Shown one piece after another: positions 53,595-63,571 of a stretch of DNA of 64,000 nucleotides. The stretch is taken from positions 1-64,000 of the forward strand of contig UCHD01000025.1 of NCBI GenBank assembly GCA_900472175.1, given 5' to 3'. The notes beneath the pieces were generated by a model. That model did not search any database. It was not told the origin of the DNA and worked only from the letters and a program-made list of their open reading frames with translations. This DNA comes from Hyphomicrobiales bacterium (GTDB lineage: Bacteria > Pseudomonadota > Alphaproteobacteria > Rhizobiales > Rhizobiaceae). Positions within the stretch are counted from its first letter, which is position 1. The number at the start of each line of letters is the position of its first letter. The position numbers and the translations under genes are program-made.

Positions 53595-54877
53595 CCATCG
53601 CCAACCAGATAATCGGCAAGACGACATTGCTGAAGATCAATAACTACTTCTACCGGAGAGGCGGCGCCGAGGCCGTGTTTCTCGATCATATCGCCATGTT
53701 CGAAAAGGCCGGCTGGAATGTCGTTCCCTTTGCCATGCAGCACGATCTGAACCCGCCAAGCCCGTGGTCCGACTATTTCGTTTCGGAGATTGAATACGGG
53801 CATGAAACCGGCACGCTGAACAAGATCAAGCAGGTCGCCAACATCATCTATTCCTTCGAGGCACAGCGCAACATCAAGCGGCTGATCGAACGGGTCAACC
53901 CCGCGATTGCGCATGCCCATAACGTCTACCATCACCTTTCGCCGGCGATCTTCTCAACATTGAAATCGGCCGGCATCCCGACGGTCATGACGGTTCACGA
54001 CCTCAAGCTTGCCTGTCCCTCCTACAAGATGCTGCGGGATGCCAAGGTCTGCGAAGACTGCAAGGGCGGCCGTATCCATAATGTGCTGGTGCATCGCTGC
54101 ATCAAGGGATCGACGGTGCTGAGCACCGTTGTCCTGGCTGAAACCGCGCTGCATCGCAGCCTCGGGCTGTACCGCAACAATCTCGACCGCCTCGTCGTCC
54201 CCAGCCGGTTCTACATCGACAAGCTGGTCGAGTGGGGCTGGCCACGGGAGAAGATGGTCTACATTCCCAATTTCGTCGATGTGGGCGCTTTCGAAACGCA
54301 GTGGGCCGAGGGCGACTACTTTGCTTTCGCCGGACGCCTTGCGCCGGAGAAAGGCATTGACACCTTGATCCGCGCTGCCGCGCTATCGAAGCAGAAGCTT
54401 GTGATCGCGGGAACCGGGCCGGAGGAAGCTGCGCTGAAAGCGTTGGCCGAGACGCTAAACGCAGACGTCGTATTCGCCGGCTATCTTTCCGGAGACGGGC
54501 TGCATCGGTTGATCGGTGAAGCCAAGGCTCTGGTGCTGCCGTCCGAGTGGTACGAAAACGCCCCCATCAGCGTGCTCGAAGCCTATGCGCTCGAAACGCC
54601 GGTCATCGGCGCCAGGATTGGCGGCATTCCCGAAATGATCCTCGAAGGCGAAACCGGGTTGATGGCCATGCCTGGAGATGCCGAAAACCTGGCGGCAGAA
54701 CTCTCAGCGATGAATGCACGATCACCAGAGGAACGGCGCGAGATGGGCAGCAAAGCACGGCAATGGATATCGACCGAATTCTCCTCTGCGGCCTACCTGC
54801 GGCGAACGACGGAACTTTATAGCAGCCTCGGCGCGTCTCTCCCGATCCCTGGCGGTGCGATTGCGCAATCAAATTGA
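53591..54877 (+). CDS. Glycosyltransferase family 4
   Basis: A 428-residue GT-B enzyme. The N-terminal domain has INNYFYRRGGAEAVFLDH and HAHNVYHHLSPAIFSTLK, and the C-terminal domain has FAGRLAPEKGIDTLIRAAA, EWYENAPISVLEAYALETPVIG and GGIPEMI, the nucleotide-sugar site of GT4. The start is a TTG at 53591, overlapping the deacetylase TGA, with a strong GGAAGGAGG ribosome site eight bases upstream. It adds one sugar of the repeat unit; donor and acceptor are unknown. Confidence 0.88.
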   Translation: MTIANQIIGKTTLLKINNYFYRRGGAEAVFLDHIAMFEKAGWNVVPFAMQHDLNPPSPWSDYFVSEIEYGHETGTLNKIKQVANIIYSFEAQRNIKRLIERVNPAIAHAHNVYHHLSPAIFSTLKSAGIPTVMTVHDLKLACPSYKMLRDAKVCEDCKGGRIHNVLVHRCIKGSTVLSTVVLAETALHRSLGLYRNNLDRLVVPSRFYIDKLVEWGWPREKMVYIPNFVDVGAFETQWAEGDYFAFAGRLAPEKGIDTLIRAAALSKQKLVIAGTGPEEAALKALAETLNADVVFAGYLSGDGLHRLIGEAKALVLPSEWYENAPISVLEAYALETPVIGARIGGIPEMILEGETGLMAMPGDAENLAAELSAMNARSPEERREMGSKARQWISTEFSSAAYLRRTTELYSSLGASLPIPGGAIAQSN

Positions 54878-54998
54878 TACACTTTTCGGCTTTTCAACTC
54901 ATAATTTCAGCCGATCCCTACAATTTTAACGGTTATATTTCCGCGATTTCAGCCGTTCGCGCCTAAACCATATCCCAAGGAACCAGGGATGTGGAACG

Positions 54999-57485
54999 AT
55001 GAGCAACGAGCCGCGCGCTTCCAGGACGGCACAACGAGAGCCTGAACAGGCCGACGCTGAACGCAGCCTGCACGATATCAGCGAAAATGTGCGGAACGCG
55101 GGCGCGGACGCACGGCCCGAAATATCGCCGGAAACTGTGGGCGACGCGCAAACTGGGCGCATCACGGTTGTACCCGTTCCTCCGCTGAGCGAAACCTCGC
55201 TTTTCGAACCCCCTGAAACATTCGAGAAAGCCGTTGCCCGCCCCCGCGTCATGATGCTCGGTAGCCGGGGCATTCCTAACGTCCAGGGCGGGGTCGAAAA
55301 ACACATCGAGATGATCGGCACCGAGCTTGTCCGGATGGGCTGGGACGTCGATGTCGTCGGCCGGCGCCGATACCTGCCAGGTGGCTCGGAAAGCGTCTGG
55401 AACGGTATCCGGGTCATTCCGCTATGGGCGCCGAAGAGAATGGTCCTGGAGGCCATCGGGCACAGCATTGCCGGCGTTCTCTTTGCCGCACGTCAAAGAC
55501 CCGACGTGTTGCATATCCATGCAGTCGGTCCGGCGCTGGTCGCGCCGCTGGCCCGTCTTTTCGGCCTCAAGGTCGTCATTACCCACCACGGCTACGATTA
55601 CGAGCGCCAGAAATGGGGCCGCCTTGCAAAGCGCATCCTCAAGATGGGTGAAGCGTTCGGGATGTACACATCCAACGGGCGCATCGCGATATCGCAGGAA
55701 ATCGTTCGCACCATGCGCAAGGAATATGGTGTCGCCGTCGATTTCGTGCCGAACGGCGTTTCTACACAACCGAAGATTACGTCGACCGGCACACTCAAGG
55801 CGTTCGGCCTGACACCCCGCGAATATATCGTCATAATGGCCCGCCTTGTTCCTGAAAAGCGCCAGCACGATCTGATCCTCGCCTTCGCCAAGGCCAACCG
55901 GCCCGAAAAGCTGGTGATCGTCGGCGGCGCCGATCATGAAACCGAGTACTCGGCCTATGTGAAGGCTCTGGCCGCTGAGACGCCCTCCGTCGTCATGACC
56001 GGCTTTCAGACCGGGGCGGCCCTTGCGGAGCTCTATAGTAACGCATCGCTCTTCGTGCTTCCGTCGAGCCACGAGGGAATGCCGATCGCGCTACTGGAAG
56101 CTCTCAGCTACGGCCTTCCGGTTCTTGCCAGCGATATCGTTGCCAATCGGGAATTCAAGCTTGCCCCCACCGATTATTTTCCCGTGGGCGATGTCGATGC
56201 GTTGGCTGCGGCACTCGCGCGCAAACTGTCCAACCCCTTTGACGAGGCGGGAACGGAGCAGTTGAGAAACCAAATCCAAACGGACTACAGCTGGAAGAAG
56301 GTGAGCGAACGAACGGCGCAGGTGTACCGTTCCATACTGCGTCAGCCGAAAAACCGCAGGACCCTCGACCGCAATCAACCGAATTTCAAGCTATCGGACG
56401 ATATCGTCAACGGGCACACCACTGGCATATCCACCGCCGCGCCGGTGTTGCCTCGTTCAAACAGGGAGGTCATTATGGGTGTATCCATCATCATAAAGAC
56501 CCTGAACGAGGAAAAGCGCATCGCTGCGACCATCGAAAGCGCGTTGGCCGGGCTCCCGGATGGCCGGGGCGAGGTCATCGTGGCCGACAGTGGCTCCACA
56601 GATCGTACCGTCGAGATCGCATCGGGCTATCCGGTCACCGTCGTGCAGATCACTCCGCCCGCACAACCGAGCTGTGGGATCGGGCCGCAGCTCGGTTTCC
56701 AATATTCGGCCTTCGATCACATCTGCCTGCTTGACGGCGACATGATCCTCGACGCGGAATTCCTGCCGGACGCGCTGCGCTTCCTGGCCGAGAATCCGCA
56801 TGTCGGCGGCGTCACCGGCCATGTCGAGGAAATGCAGATTGCCAATCTCGAATATGCCCGCCGCGTGCAGCGCAATGGCCCTGAAAACCGTGTCGGCGAT
56901 ATCGACCGGATGAACGGTGGCGGTTTGTATCGGCGTCGCGCCATCGAAGAAGTCGGCTATATCTCCGATCGCAACCTGCATGGCCACGAGGAATTCGATC
57001 TTGGGGTGCGGCTGCGCAGCCAGAACTGGCAGCTCCACCGGCTGGACAGGCGCTTTGTCAGTCATTTTGGCCACACATCCAATTCCTACCGGCTTCTGGT
57101 CCGGCGCTGGAAAAGCAAATATCTGTTCGGTGTTGGTGAGCTTCTGCGCGCCTCGGTCGGCAAGCCCTATTTCGGACGCCTGCTCGCCGAACTTCCTGAG
57201 CTGAAACTCTGGGCTGCAGTTTATAGCTGGTGGGCATTTTCGCTCGCGATGTTGCTGCTCCTGCCTGATAAGGGGCTGGCAATCGGTCTGGTCCTCGCCG
57301 TCCTTGCTGGCATCATAGCGGTGATGAGCCTGCGCAAGCGCGGATTGCGCATGGGGTTCTATACCGTCGTCACCTGGTTCTTTCATGCCGCAGCGTTGCC
57401 TTTGGGTTTCCTGCGGCCGCGGCACCCGCCTGCCGCCCCCATTGAAAGCCGCATCATTCATAAACCGATGAGAACGGCCGCCTGA
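54999..57485 (+). CDS. Fused glycosyltransferase: GT4 domain followed by GT2 domain
   Basis: An 828-residue protein with two complete transferases. After a variable 80-residue tail, a GT4 domain covers about 82-450 (MMLGSRGIPNVQGGVEKHIE, MARLVPEKRQHDLILAF, SSHEGMPIALLEALSYGLPV). After a Pro/Asn-rich linker, a GT2 domain starts near 493 (MGVSIIIKTLNEEKR, GEVIVADSGSTDRT, LLDGDM) and ends with membrane helices at about 735-800. The frame is open throughout, yet AGGGAGG at 56463-56469 precedes Met493, so a separate GT2 protein may also be made. It probably adds two sugars of the repeat unit. Confidence 0.82.
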   Translation: MSNEPRASRTAQREPEQADAERSLHDISENVRNAGADARPEISPETVGDAQTGRITVVPVPPLSETSLFEPPETFEKAVARPRVMMLGSRGIPNVQGGVEKHIEMIGTELVRMGWDVDVVGRRRYLPGGSESVWNGIRVIPLWAPKRMVLEAIGHSIAGVLFAARQRPDVLHIHAVGPALVAPLARLFGLKVVITHHGYDYERQKWGRLAKRILKMGEAFGMYTSNGRIAISQEIVRTMRKEYGVAVDFVPNGVSTQPKITSTGTLKAFGLTPREYIVIMARLVPEKRQHDLILAFAKANRPEKLVIVGGADHETEYSAYVKALAAETPSVVMTGFQTGAALAELYSNASLFVLPSSHEGMPIALLEALSYGLPVLASDIVANREFKLAPTDYFPVGDVDALAAALARKLSNPFDEAGTEQLRNQIQTDYSWKKVSERTAQVYRSILRQPKNRRTLDRNQPNFKLSDDIVNGHTTGISTAAPVLPRSNREVIMGVSIIIKTLNEEKRIAATIESALAGLPDGRGEVIVADSGSTDRTVEIASGYPVTVVQITPPAQPSCGIGPQLGFQYSAFDHICLLDGDMILDAEFLPDALRFLAENPHVGGVTGHVEEMQIANLEYARRVQRNGPENRVGDIDRMNGGGLYRRRAIEEVGYISDRNLHGHEEFDLGVRLRSQNWQLHRLDRRFVSHFGHTSNSYRLLVRRWKSKYLFGVGELLRASVGKPYFGRLLAELPELKLWAAVYSWWAFSLAMLLLLPDKGLAIGLVLAVLAGIIAVMSLRKRGLRMGFYTVVTWFFHAAALPLGFLRPRHPPAAPIESRIIHKPMRTAA
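56463..56477 (+). promoter_or_regulatory. Internal ribosome site and start codon inside the GT4-GT2 fusion
   Basis: AGGGAGG at 56463-56469 lies five bases before an in-frame ATG (56475) exactly at the beginning of the GT2 domain. It looks like the preserved start of a formerly separate gene and could give a stand-alone GT2 product of 336 residues. Confidence 0.55.
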
Positions 57486-57526
57486 CGGGCGTAACCGGGC
57501 CGCAAACCTCTCAGAAAGTTCCTTTC

Positions 57527-58210
57527 ATGATCAACGATACTGTAGAAAAGAATATTTCGCTTTGGGACCGGATCGTGCACTCTTCGTCGGAGTATTTCCG
57601 GAGAAAGCGCGGTGGCCTGTTTCGCGAAACCATCGCCAGTTTTACCTCGCTCAAGGTCTGCGACGTCGGTGGATCGCGGCACTTCTGGGAAAAGCTGGAC
57701 CCTATCGACGTTCCCAAAGATCTGACGCTGGTCAATATCCGCGATGATGGTCAGGCACGTTCGTTCACCGGTTCATTCGGCGACGTCAAGGTCATCGTCT
57801 ATGATGGGGACCGCCTGCCCTTCGAGGACAAATCCTTTGACGTGGTGGTGTGCAATTCGGTGATCGAGCACGTGCCACCGGCCAAACGCGCCAATCTCGT
57901 GCGCGAGATCAACCGTGTCTCGAACTACTATTTCATTCAGACGCCAGCCTTCGTATTCCCCATCGAGCCGCATTTCTTCTGCCCTGCACTCCACTGGCTG
58001 CCGCGCCCGCTCGCCCGCCATGCCGTCAGGATCTCGCCGTGGCGTTTCCTTTCCAAACCATCGGAAGAGCACATCCGGGAATATTTCGAGGAAATTCAGA
58101 TCCTGACCCTGAGGGAGTTTCGCGCCTATGCACCGGAGGCAAAACTGATCCGGGAGAAAGCCGCAGGTCTGACCAAATCCTACATCCTGCACGGTCCGTC
58201 GCGGCCCTGA
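57527..58210 (+). CDS. SAM-dependent methyltransferase (class I)
   Basis: A 227-residue protein. KVCDVGGSRHFWEKLD near residue 43 is motif I, YDGDRLPFEDKSFDVVVCNSVIEHV near 92 is the type 11 methyltransferase core with the acidic loop, and NYYFIQTPAFVFPIEPHFF follows. The gene lies 41 bases after the fused glycosyltransferase in the same direction. It probably methylates a sugar hydroxyl of the repeat unit or caps the chain. Confidence 0.8.
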   Translation: MINDTVEKNISLWDRIVHSSSEYFRRKRGGLFRETIASFTSLKVCDVGGSRHFWEKLDPIDVPKDLTLVNIRDDGQARSFTGSFGDVKVIVYDGDRLPFEDKSFDVVVCNSVIEHVPPAKRANLVREINRVSNYYFIQTPAFVFPIEPHFFCPALHWLPRPLARHAVRISPWRFLSKPSEEHIREYFEEIQILTLREFRAYAPEAKLIREKAAGLTKSYILHGPSRP

Positions 58211-58257
58211 AGGATCGGTCGAGACGTTCAGCGATCCGCGGAAAGGAACAGGCCGCC

Positions 58258-60435
58258 ATGAAAAGGCTGCTTTCATCGATGGCCTTGGCGATGACGTTGG
58301 GCATTGCTGCCCCCTGCAACGCCGCTGACGGCGAATGGCTGCCCGTGCGCGAGGTGTCGATGGAGATCGACACCGGCAGCCCGCTCGATTTTTCCACGCT
58401 CCTACCCAACCACGCCATCGGAGTGGCAGGCGCAGGTGGGCGATTGATAACGCGGCAGGACGGCCGTCTTGCCCTGCCCGATGCGCCCGACACGCCAGCA
58501 CGGCTGCTCTGTGCCTCCCTCGCATGGAGCCCCGCTTCAGGTGGGTTTCCCGATCACGCCGATGCCGATCGCTACGCCCTGCAACTGAAGCGCCACGGCT
58601 ACAATATCGCGCGGCTCACCTTCGTTGATGCGTCGCTGATGTCTGGCCGGACCAGCGATTTCGATTTCGATCCCGATACGCTCGATCGCATCCATTATCT
58701 GCTGGGCGCACTGAAGCGAAACGGCATCTACTGGATCATCGACGGCATGACCTCCTGGCGCGGCGCCTATGGCGGTCATGACGACCGCTGGGATCCGTCG
58801 AGCGGCCTCAAGCTGGCGCTTTATTTCGACGACAACGCATTCGACCACTGGCTGGAATTCCAGCGGCGGTTCCTGACATCCGTCAACCCCTATACCGGCA
58901 TCGCGCCGATCAACGACGCGGCGCTGGCACTGGTCATCCTCGTCAACGAAAACAATATTGAATTCGACAGCATCGTGCGGGAGCGCGAGGGCAAGCCCCA
59001 TTACGACGACCGATTGAAGCAACCTTTCAACGGCTGGCTGAAACAGCGTTACCGTTCGAACGGAACTCTTTCGAAAGTATGGCCAGACCTTCAGCCAGGT
59101 GAGAGTTTGGAGGACGCCTCGATCGAACTTCCGAAGTCGCGCTACGAGGATTCTCCCCGTCTCAAGGACCTGCAGGCCTTCTTCGTTTCAGTCGAAACAG
59201 CCGCCGCAGCCCGTATGTCGGATGCCCTACGCGGCCTTGGCTACAAGGGCGAGATCAGCAGTTTCAACAACTGGCCGACGATCCAGACGACGTTGAGCCG
59301 CAAGGATCTGCCGGTTATCACGATGAACACCTATCAGGATTGGGTCGGCAGCTATTCGCCCGGCGCGACCATGACGCAGAAAAGCTCGATTGACGATAGC
59401 GTCAATTACATGCGCCTGATCGCCGCCGCCCGCTGGCTCGGCAAGCCATTCGTCGTCAGCGAATATGACCATCTCTTCTGGAACCGGTATCGCTACGAGG
59501 CCGGGCTGGTGATGCCGGCCTATGCCGCACAGCAGGGCTGGGACATGCTCTGCCGCCATGCGCATGGCCCGATCATCCTGAAATACAATGAGCCCTTCCC
59601 GCACAAGAAAGCGATGCTGCCCTATGCCATCGCGCTCGACCCGGTCGCACGCGCCGGTGAAACGCTGGCAGCACTGCTGTTCCGGCGCGGAGATGTCGCC
59701 ACATCAAAACTGACCTTTCCTTTTCTTGTGCGTGGTACCGAGGATCTCAGCGACGATATGCAGGCGCGCGAACCGGAGCGGCTTACCGAGTTGGGCCTTG
59801 TCGGCGCGATCGGCGTGGCAAAAACGGCAACCGGCAGCTTGAGCGTCGGCCAGCCCCGCTCGTCCGTCGATCCTCAAGCCATCCTCGATACCGCAAAGGT
59901 CACCGGACTTTTATCGAAGGAAAACCAGACCGATCTGAAGACGGGCCTTTATGAAAGCGATACCGGCGAACTGCTGCTGGATCGCCTGCGGGGCCAATTG
60001 CGGGTGATGACACCAAAAACCGAAGCGATGGCATTTTCGACGCTGCGGGAACCCGTCAATCTGGGCAGCGTCCGTGTCGAGGCATCGGACGGCGATGGTC
60101 TGCTGGCGGTCTCGGTGCTGGATGATGCCGAGAGCATTGCGCAAAGCCGCAAGCTCCTCGTCATCTACGCAACCGATGCGCACAATACGGACATGCAGTT
60201 CAGCGACGACGAGGAGAAAGTGATCGCCGCTTTCGGCCGCCTGCCGGTTTTGATCCGCAAGGGCTATGTCGATCTGTCGCTGACGCTCGCCAAGGGCAAA
60301 TGGCGGCTGACGCCGGTCACCCTGAACGGCGTCGCCACGACGACCGCCGGCCAGGTGGTAACTCCAGACAGCTTCCGGCTCTCCAACGACGCGGCGTCTG
60401 GCCCGACGACATTCTTTCTGCTCGAAAGAAGCTGA
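58258..60435 (+). CDS. Secreted GH5-like (clan GH-A) glycoside hydrolase
   Basis: A 725-residue protein with a signal peptide ending near CNAADGE. The barrel has LKRHGYNIARLTFVD near 110, NEN at residues 230-232 with Glu231 as likely acid/base, and FVVSEYDH at 398-405 with Glu402 as likely nucleophile, the spacing expected of clan GH-A. About 250 C-terminal residues form an unassigned beta-rich region. The ATG at 58258 has a GGAAAGGA ribosome site; a longer frame overlapping the methyltransferase gene is rejected. Being last in the locus, it may trim or release the polymer. Confidence 0.72.
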   Translation: MKRLLSSMALAMTLGIAAPCNAADGEWLPVREVSMEIDTGSPLDFSTLLPNHAIGVAGAGGRLITRQDGRLALPDAPDTPARLLCASLAWSPASGGFPDHADADRYALQLKRHGYNIARLTFVDASLMSGRTSDFDFDPDTLDRIHYLLGALKRNGIYWIIDGMTSWRGAYGGHDDRWDPSSGLKLALYFDDNAFDHWLEFQRRFLTSVNPYTGIAPINDAALALVILVNENNIEFDSIVREREGKPHYDDRLKQPFNGWLKQRYRSNGTLSKVWPDLQPGESLEDASIELPKSRYEDSPRLKDLQAFFVSVETAAAARMSDALRGLGYKGEISSFNNWPTIQTTLSRKDLPVITMNTYQDWVGSYSPGATMTQKSSIDDSVNYMRLIAAARWLGKPFVVSEYDHLFWNRYRYEAGLVMPAYAAQQGWDMLCRHAHGPIILKYNEPFPHKKAMLPYAIALDPVARAGETLAALLFRRGDVATSKLTFPFLVRGTEDLSDDMQAREPERLTELGLVGAIGVAKTATGSLSVGQPRSSVDPQAILDTAKVTGLLSKENQTDLKTGLYESDTGELLLDRLRGQLRVMTPKTEAMAFSTLREPVNLGSVRVEASDGDGLLAVSVLDDAESIAQSRKLLVIYATDAHNTDMQFSDDEEKVIAAFGRLPVLIRKGYVDLSLTLAKGKWRLTPVTLNGVATTTAGQVVTPDSFRLSNDAASGPTTFFLLERS

Positions 60436-60460
60436 ACAGAAGAACCCGAAAGCCCCCGGA

Positions 60461-62083
60461 TCAGCCCCGAAGGCCGGGAGCCTCATGGCCGGTGCGCGCC
60501 ACGTATTCCGTGTAGCCGCCGCCATATTCGTGGATGCCATCCGGGGTCAGTTCCAGAACCCGGTTGGACAAAGCACCGAGGAAGTGCCGGTCGTGGGAAA
60601 CGAACAGCATCGTGCCCTCGTATTCGGACAGTGCCTGAATCAGCATTTCCTTGGTGTCGAGGTCCAAGTGGTTGGTCGGTTCGTCGAGCACCAGCAGGTT
60701 GGGCGGGTCGAACAGCATGATCGCCATGACCAGCCGCGCCTTTTCGCCACCCGACAGAACGCGGCAACGCTTTTCGACATCGTCGCCGGAAAACCCGAAA
60801 CAGCCAGCCAGCGCCCTGAGCGGGCCTTGCCCGGCGCGCGGAAACTCGTGCTCCAGCGTTTCGAATACGGTGCGCTCACCATCGAGCAGATCCATGGCGT
60901 GCTGGGCGAAGTAACCCATCTTGACGCTGGCACCGAGCGCCACCGTTCCCTTGTCCGGGTCCGTCGAGCCGGTCACCAGTTTCAAGAGGGTGGATTTTCC
61001 AGCACCGTTGATGCCCATGATGCACCAGCGTTCCTTGCGGCGGACCATGAAGTCCAGCCCTTCATAGATGCTGCGGCTGCCGTAGCTTTTATGAACATTC
61101 TTCAGGTTGATGACGTCTTCGCCCGAGCGCGGCGCCGGCAGAAATTCGAAGGCGACAACCTGACGGCGCTTCGGCGGCTCAACCCGTTCGATCTTGTCGA
61201 GCTTCTTCACCCGGCTCTGCACCTGGGCTGCATGCGAGGCACGCGCCTTGAAGCGCTCGATGAACTTGATTTCCTTGGCAAGCATCGCCTGCTGCCGCTC
61301 GAACTGGGCGAGCTGGTGCTTTTCGTTGAGCGCCCGCTGCTGCTCGTAGAATTCGTAATCGCCGGAGTAGGTCGTCAACCCGCCGCCGTCGATCTCGATC
61401 AGCTTGGTGACGATCCGGTTCATGAACTCCCGGTCATGCGAGGTCATCAACAGCGCGCCATCGTAATTCTTCAGGAATTCCTCTAGCCAGATCAGGCTTT
61501 CCAGATCCAGATGGTTGCTCGGTTCGTCGAGCAGCATGACATCGGGGCGCATCAATAGGATGCGGGCGAGCGCCACGCGCATCTTCCAGCCGCCGGACAG
61601 CTTGCCGACATCACCGTCCATCATTTCCTGCGTGAAACTCAGGCCCGAGAGGACTTCGCGCGCCCGGCCGTCCAGCGCGTAGCCGTCCAGTTCCTCATAG
61701 CGCGCCTGCACCTCGCCGTAACGCTCGATAATCGCGTCCATCTCGTCAAGCCGGTCAGGATCGACCATCGCAGCTTCGAGCTCGCGCAGTTCGGCGGCAA
61801 CGATGCTGACCGGACCGGCACCGTCCATCACTTCGGCAACGGCGCTGCGGCCTTCCATCTCGCCGACATCCTGGTTGAAATAACCGATGGTGACGCCCTT
61901 CTCGACGGCCACCTGCCCCTCGTCGGGCTGCTCTTCGCCGGTGATCATCCGGAAGACGGTCGTCTTGCCGGCGCCATTCGGACCAACGAGGCCGATCTTC
62001 TCGCCCTTGTTAAGCGCGGCGGAAGCCTCGATGAAGAGAATGCGGTGGCTCAGCTGCTTGCTGATATTTTCGATACGGATCAT
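60461..62083 (-). CDS. ABC-F family ATPase
   Basis: A 540-residue protein with two ABC cassettes and no membrane segment. Walker A motifs are GPNGAGKTT and GINGAGKST, signature motifs LSGGWKMRVALAR and LSGGEKARLVMA, and Walker B LLDEPSNHLDLE and LDEPTNHLDLD. The linker between the cassettes is rich in Lys/Arg, as in proteins that bind the ribosomal E site. It is probably a translation factor of the Uup/YbiT/YheS group. I take the ATG at 62083; a TTG at 62098 is possible. It is convergent with the GH5-like gene and not part of that locus. Confidence 0.9.
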   Translation of the reverse strand: MIRIENISKQLSHRILFIEASAALNKGEKIGLVGPNGAGKTTVFRMITGEEQPDEGQVAVEKGVTIGYFNQDVGEMEGRSAVAEVMDGAGPVSIVAAELRELEAAMVDPDRLDEMDAIIERYGEVQARYEELDGYALDGRAREVLSGLSFTQEMMDGDVGKLSGGWKMRVALARILLMRPDVMLLDEPSNHLDLESLIWLEEFLKNYDGALLMTSHDREFMNRIVTKLIEIDGGGLTTYSGDYEFYEQQRALNEKHQLAQFERQQAMLAKEIKFIERFKARASHAAQVQSRVKKLDKIERVEPPKRRQVVAFEFLPAPRSGEDVINLKNVHKSYGSRSIYEGLDFMVRRKERWCIMGINGAGKSTLLKLVTGSTDPDKGTVALGASVKMGYFAQHAMDLLDGERTVFETLEHEFPRAGQGPLRALAGCFGFSGDDVEKRCRVLSGGEKARLVMAIMLFDPPNLLVLDEPTNHLDLDTKEMLIQALSEYEGTMLFVSHDRHFLGALSNRVLELTPDGIHEYGGGYTEYVARTGHEAPGLRG

Positions 62084-62260
62084 TTGTGCGGTGCCCAAGA
62101 AATGTTGCGGCGCCCTTATGCCACGTGTTTTGCGGAATGTCGCAGGTTTTCGACACGGCGGCTTGGAGCTTTTTGAAGGGTGTTTTTCCCGGAAATGCCT
62201 TCACGCGGCAGAGTGTGAAGGCTACAGAAGAGCATCGACGCAGATGGAGTGGAGTGAGCC

Positions 62261-63493
62261 ATGACCGACACCGTTACCGACCGTTTCCTTCGCTACGTCG
62301 TGATCGACACCCAGTCGGACGCCAAATCGGCAACGCAACCCTCCACCGAAAAGCAGAAAAACCTTGGCCGTTTGCTGGTCGAGGAACTGCTGGCGATCGG
62401 ACTTTCGGACGCGCATCTCGACGAGCACGGCTATATCTATGCGACCATTCCGTCGAACATCGACAAACCGGTACCGGTCATCTGCTTCTGTTCGCACATG
62501 GACACGGCCCCGGATTTTACCGGCACCAACGTCAAGCCGCAGCTGATCCGGGCCTATGCCGGTGGCGACATCCAGCTTCTGGGCGATCCGCAGCAGATCA
62601 TCCGCGTTGCCGAACACCCGGCGCTGCGCGACCAGACCGGCAACGACATCATCACCACGGACGGCACAACCTTGCTCGGCGCCGACGACAAGGCCGGCAT
62701 TGCCGAAATCATGACGGCCGCGCAGTTCCTTGTCGCCAATCCGGATATCAAGCACGGTACGATCAAAATCCTCTTCACCGTGGATGAAGAAATCGGCCGC
62801 GGGGTCGACAAGGTCGACCTGAAGAAGCTTGGCGCACAATTCGCCTATACGATGGACGGCGAGACGGCGGGCCATATCGAGGATGAAACATTCTCCGCCG
62901 ATGGTGTCGAGATCACCATCCAGGGCGTCGCCATCCATCCGGGTTTTGCCAAGGGCAGGATGGAAAACGCCATCAAGATCGCCGGCGCCATCATCGACCG
63001 CCTGCCGAAGCATCTGGCGCCTGAAACCACCGAGGGCCGGGACGGTTTCGTTCATCCCGTTAGCGTCACGGGGGCGATGGAAAAGGCCAGGATCAGCCTG
63101 ATCGTCCGCGACTTTACCGACGAAGGCCTCGCCAGCAAGGAGGCAATGATCGAAGCGATCGTCAAGGACGTCATGCCGGATTATCCTGGCTCTTCCTATA
63201 CGTTCGAGGTCAAGCAGCAGTACCGCAACATGAAGGCAATCCTCGATCGCCATCCGGAAATCGTCGACAACGCCGTCGAGGCCATCCGGCGGGCGGGCAT
63301 GGAGCCGGTGCGCGGCAGCATTCGCGGTGGCACGGATGGTTCGCGCCTGTCGTTCATGGGTTTGCCTTGCCCGAATATCTTCGCAGGTGGCCACGCTTTT
63401 CATTCACCACTCGAATGGGTGAGCCGGCAGGACATGGAAAGGGCGGTCAAGACAATCGTCGAGCTGGCAAAGGTCTGGGAAGAGCGCGCCTGA
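62261..63493 (+). CDS. pepT: Peptidase T (tripeptide aminopeptidase)
   Basis: A 410-residue M20-family zinc peptidase. The first metal motif FCSHMDTAPDF is at about residues 75-85, TLLGADDKAGIAEIM near 138, TVDEEIGRG near 170 with the catalytic Glu pair, YTMDGE near 196 and AGGHAFHSPLEWVS near 378. The N-terminus, VTDRFLRYVVIDTQSD, is typical of PepT. It removes N-terminal residues from tripeptides in the cytoplasm. It is single-gene, with its own terminator at 63509-63539. Confidence 0.94.
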   Translation: MTDTVTDRFLRYVVIDTQSDAKSATQPSTEKQKNLGRLLVEELLAIGLSDAHLDEHGYIYATIPSNIDKPVPVICFCSHMDTAPDFTGTNVKPQLIRAYAGGDIQLLGDPQQIIRVAEHPALRDQTGNDIITTDGTTLLGADDKAGIAEIMTAAQFLVANPDIKHGTIKILFTVDEEIGRGVDKVDLKKLGAQFAYTMDGETAGHIEDETFSADGVEITIQGVAIHPGFAKGRMENAIKIAGAIIDRLPKHLAPETTEGRDGFVHPVSVTGAMEKARISLIVRDFTDEGLASKEAMIEAIVKDVMPDYPGSSYTFEVKQQYRNMKAILDRHPEIVDNAVEAIRRAGMEPVRGSIRGGTDGSRLSFMGLPCPNIFAGGHAFHSPLEWVSRQDMERAVKTIVELAKVWEERA

Positions 63494-63508
63494 TTACGCC
63501 GAATAGAT

Positions 63509-63539
63509 GCGGCCGGGCCTTCCATCCGGCCGCCGTTTT
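63509..63539 (+). terminator. Intrinsic terminator of pepT
   Basis: GCGGCCGG (63509-63516) and CCGGCCGC (63526-63533) form a perfect 8-base stem with a 9-base loop, followed by CGTTTT. It begins 15 bases past the pepT stop. Confidence 0.75.
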
Positions 63540-63571
63540 GGTATGACCCACCTCTTGTCAAAGGAATGAAG

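Noticed and set aside
40134-60435. Succinoglycan (exo) biosynthesis cluster
   Set aside because: No exoA-L series of glycosyltransferases, succinyl or pyruvyl transferases; the gene set is a different Wzx/Wzy locus.
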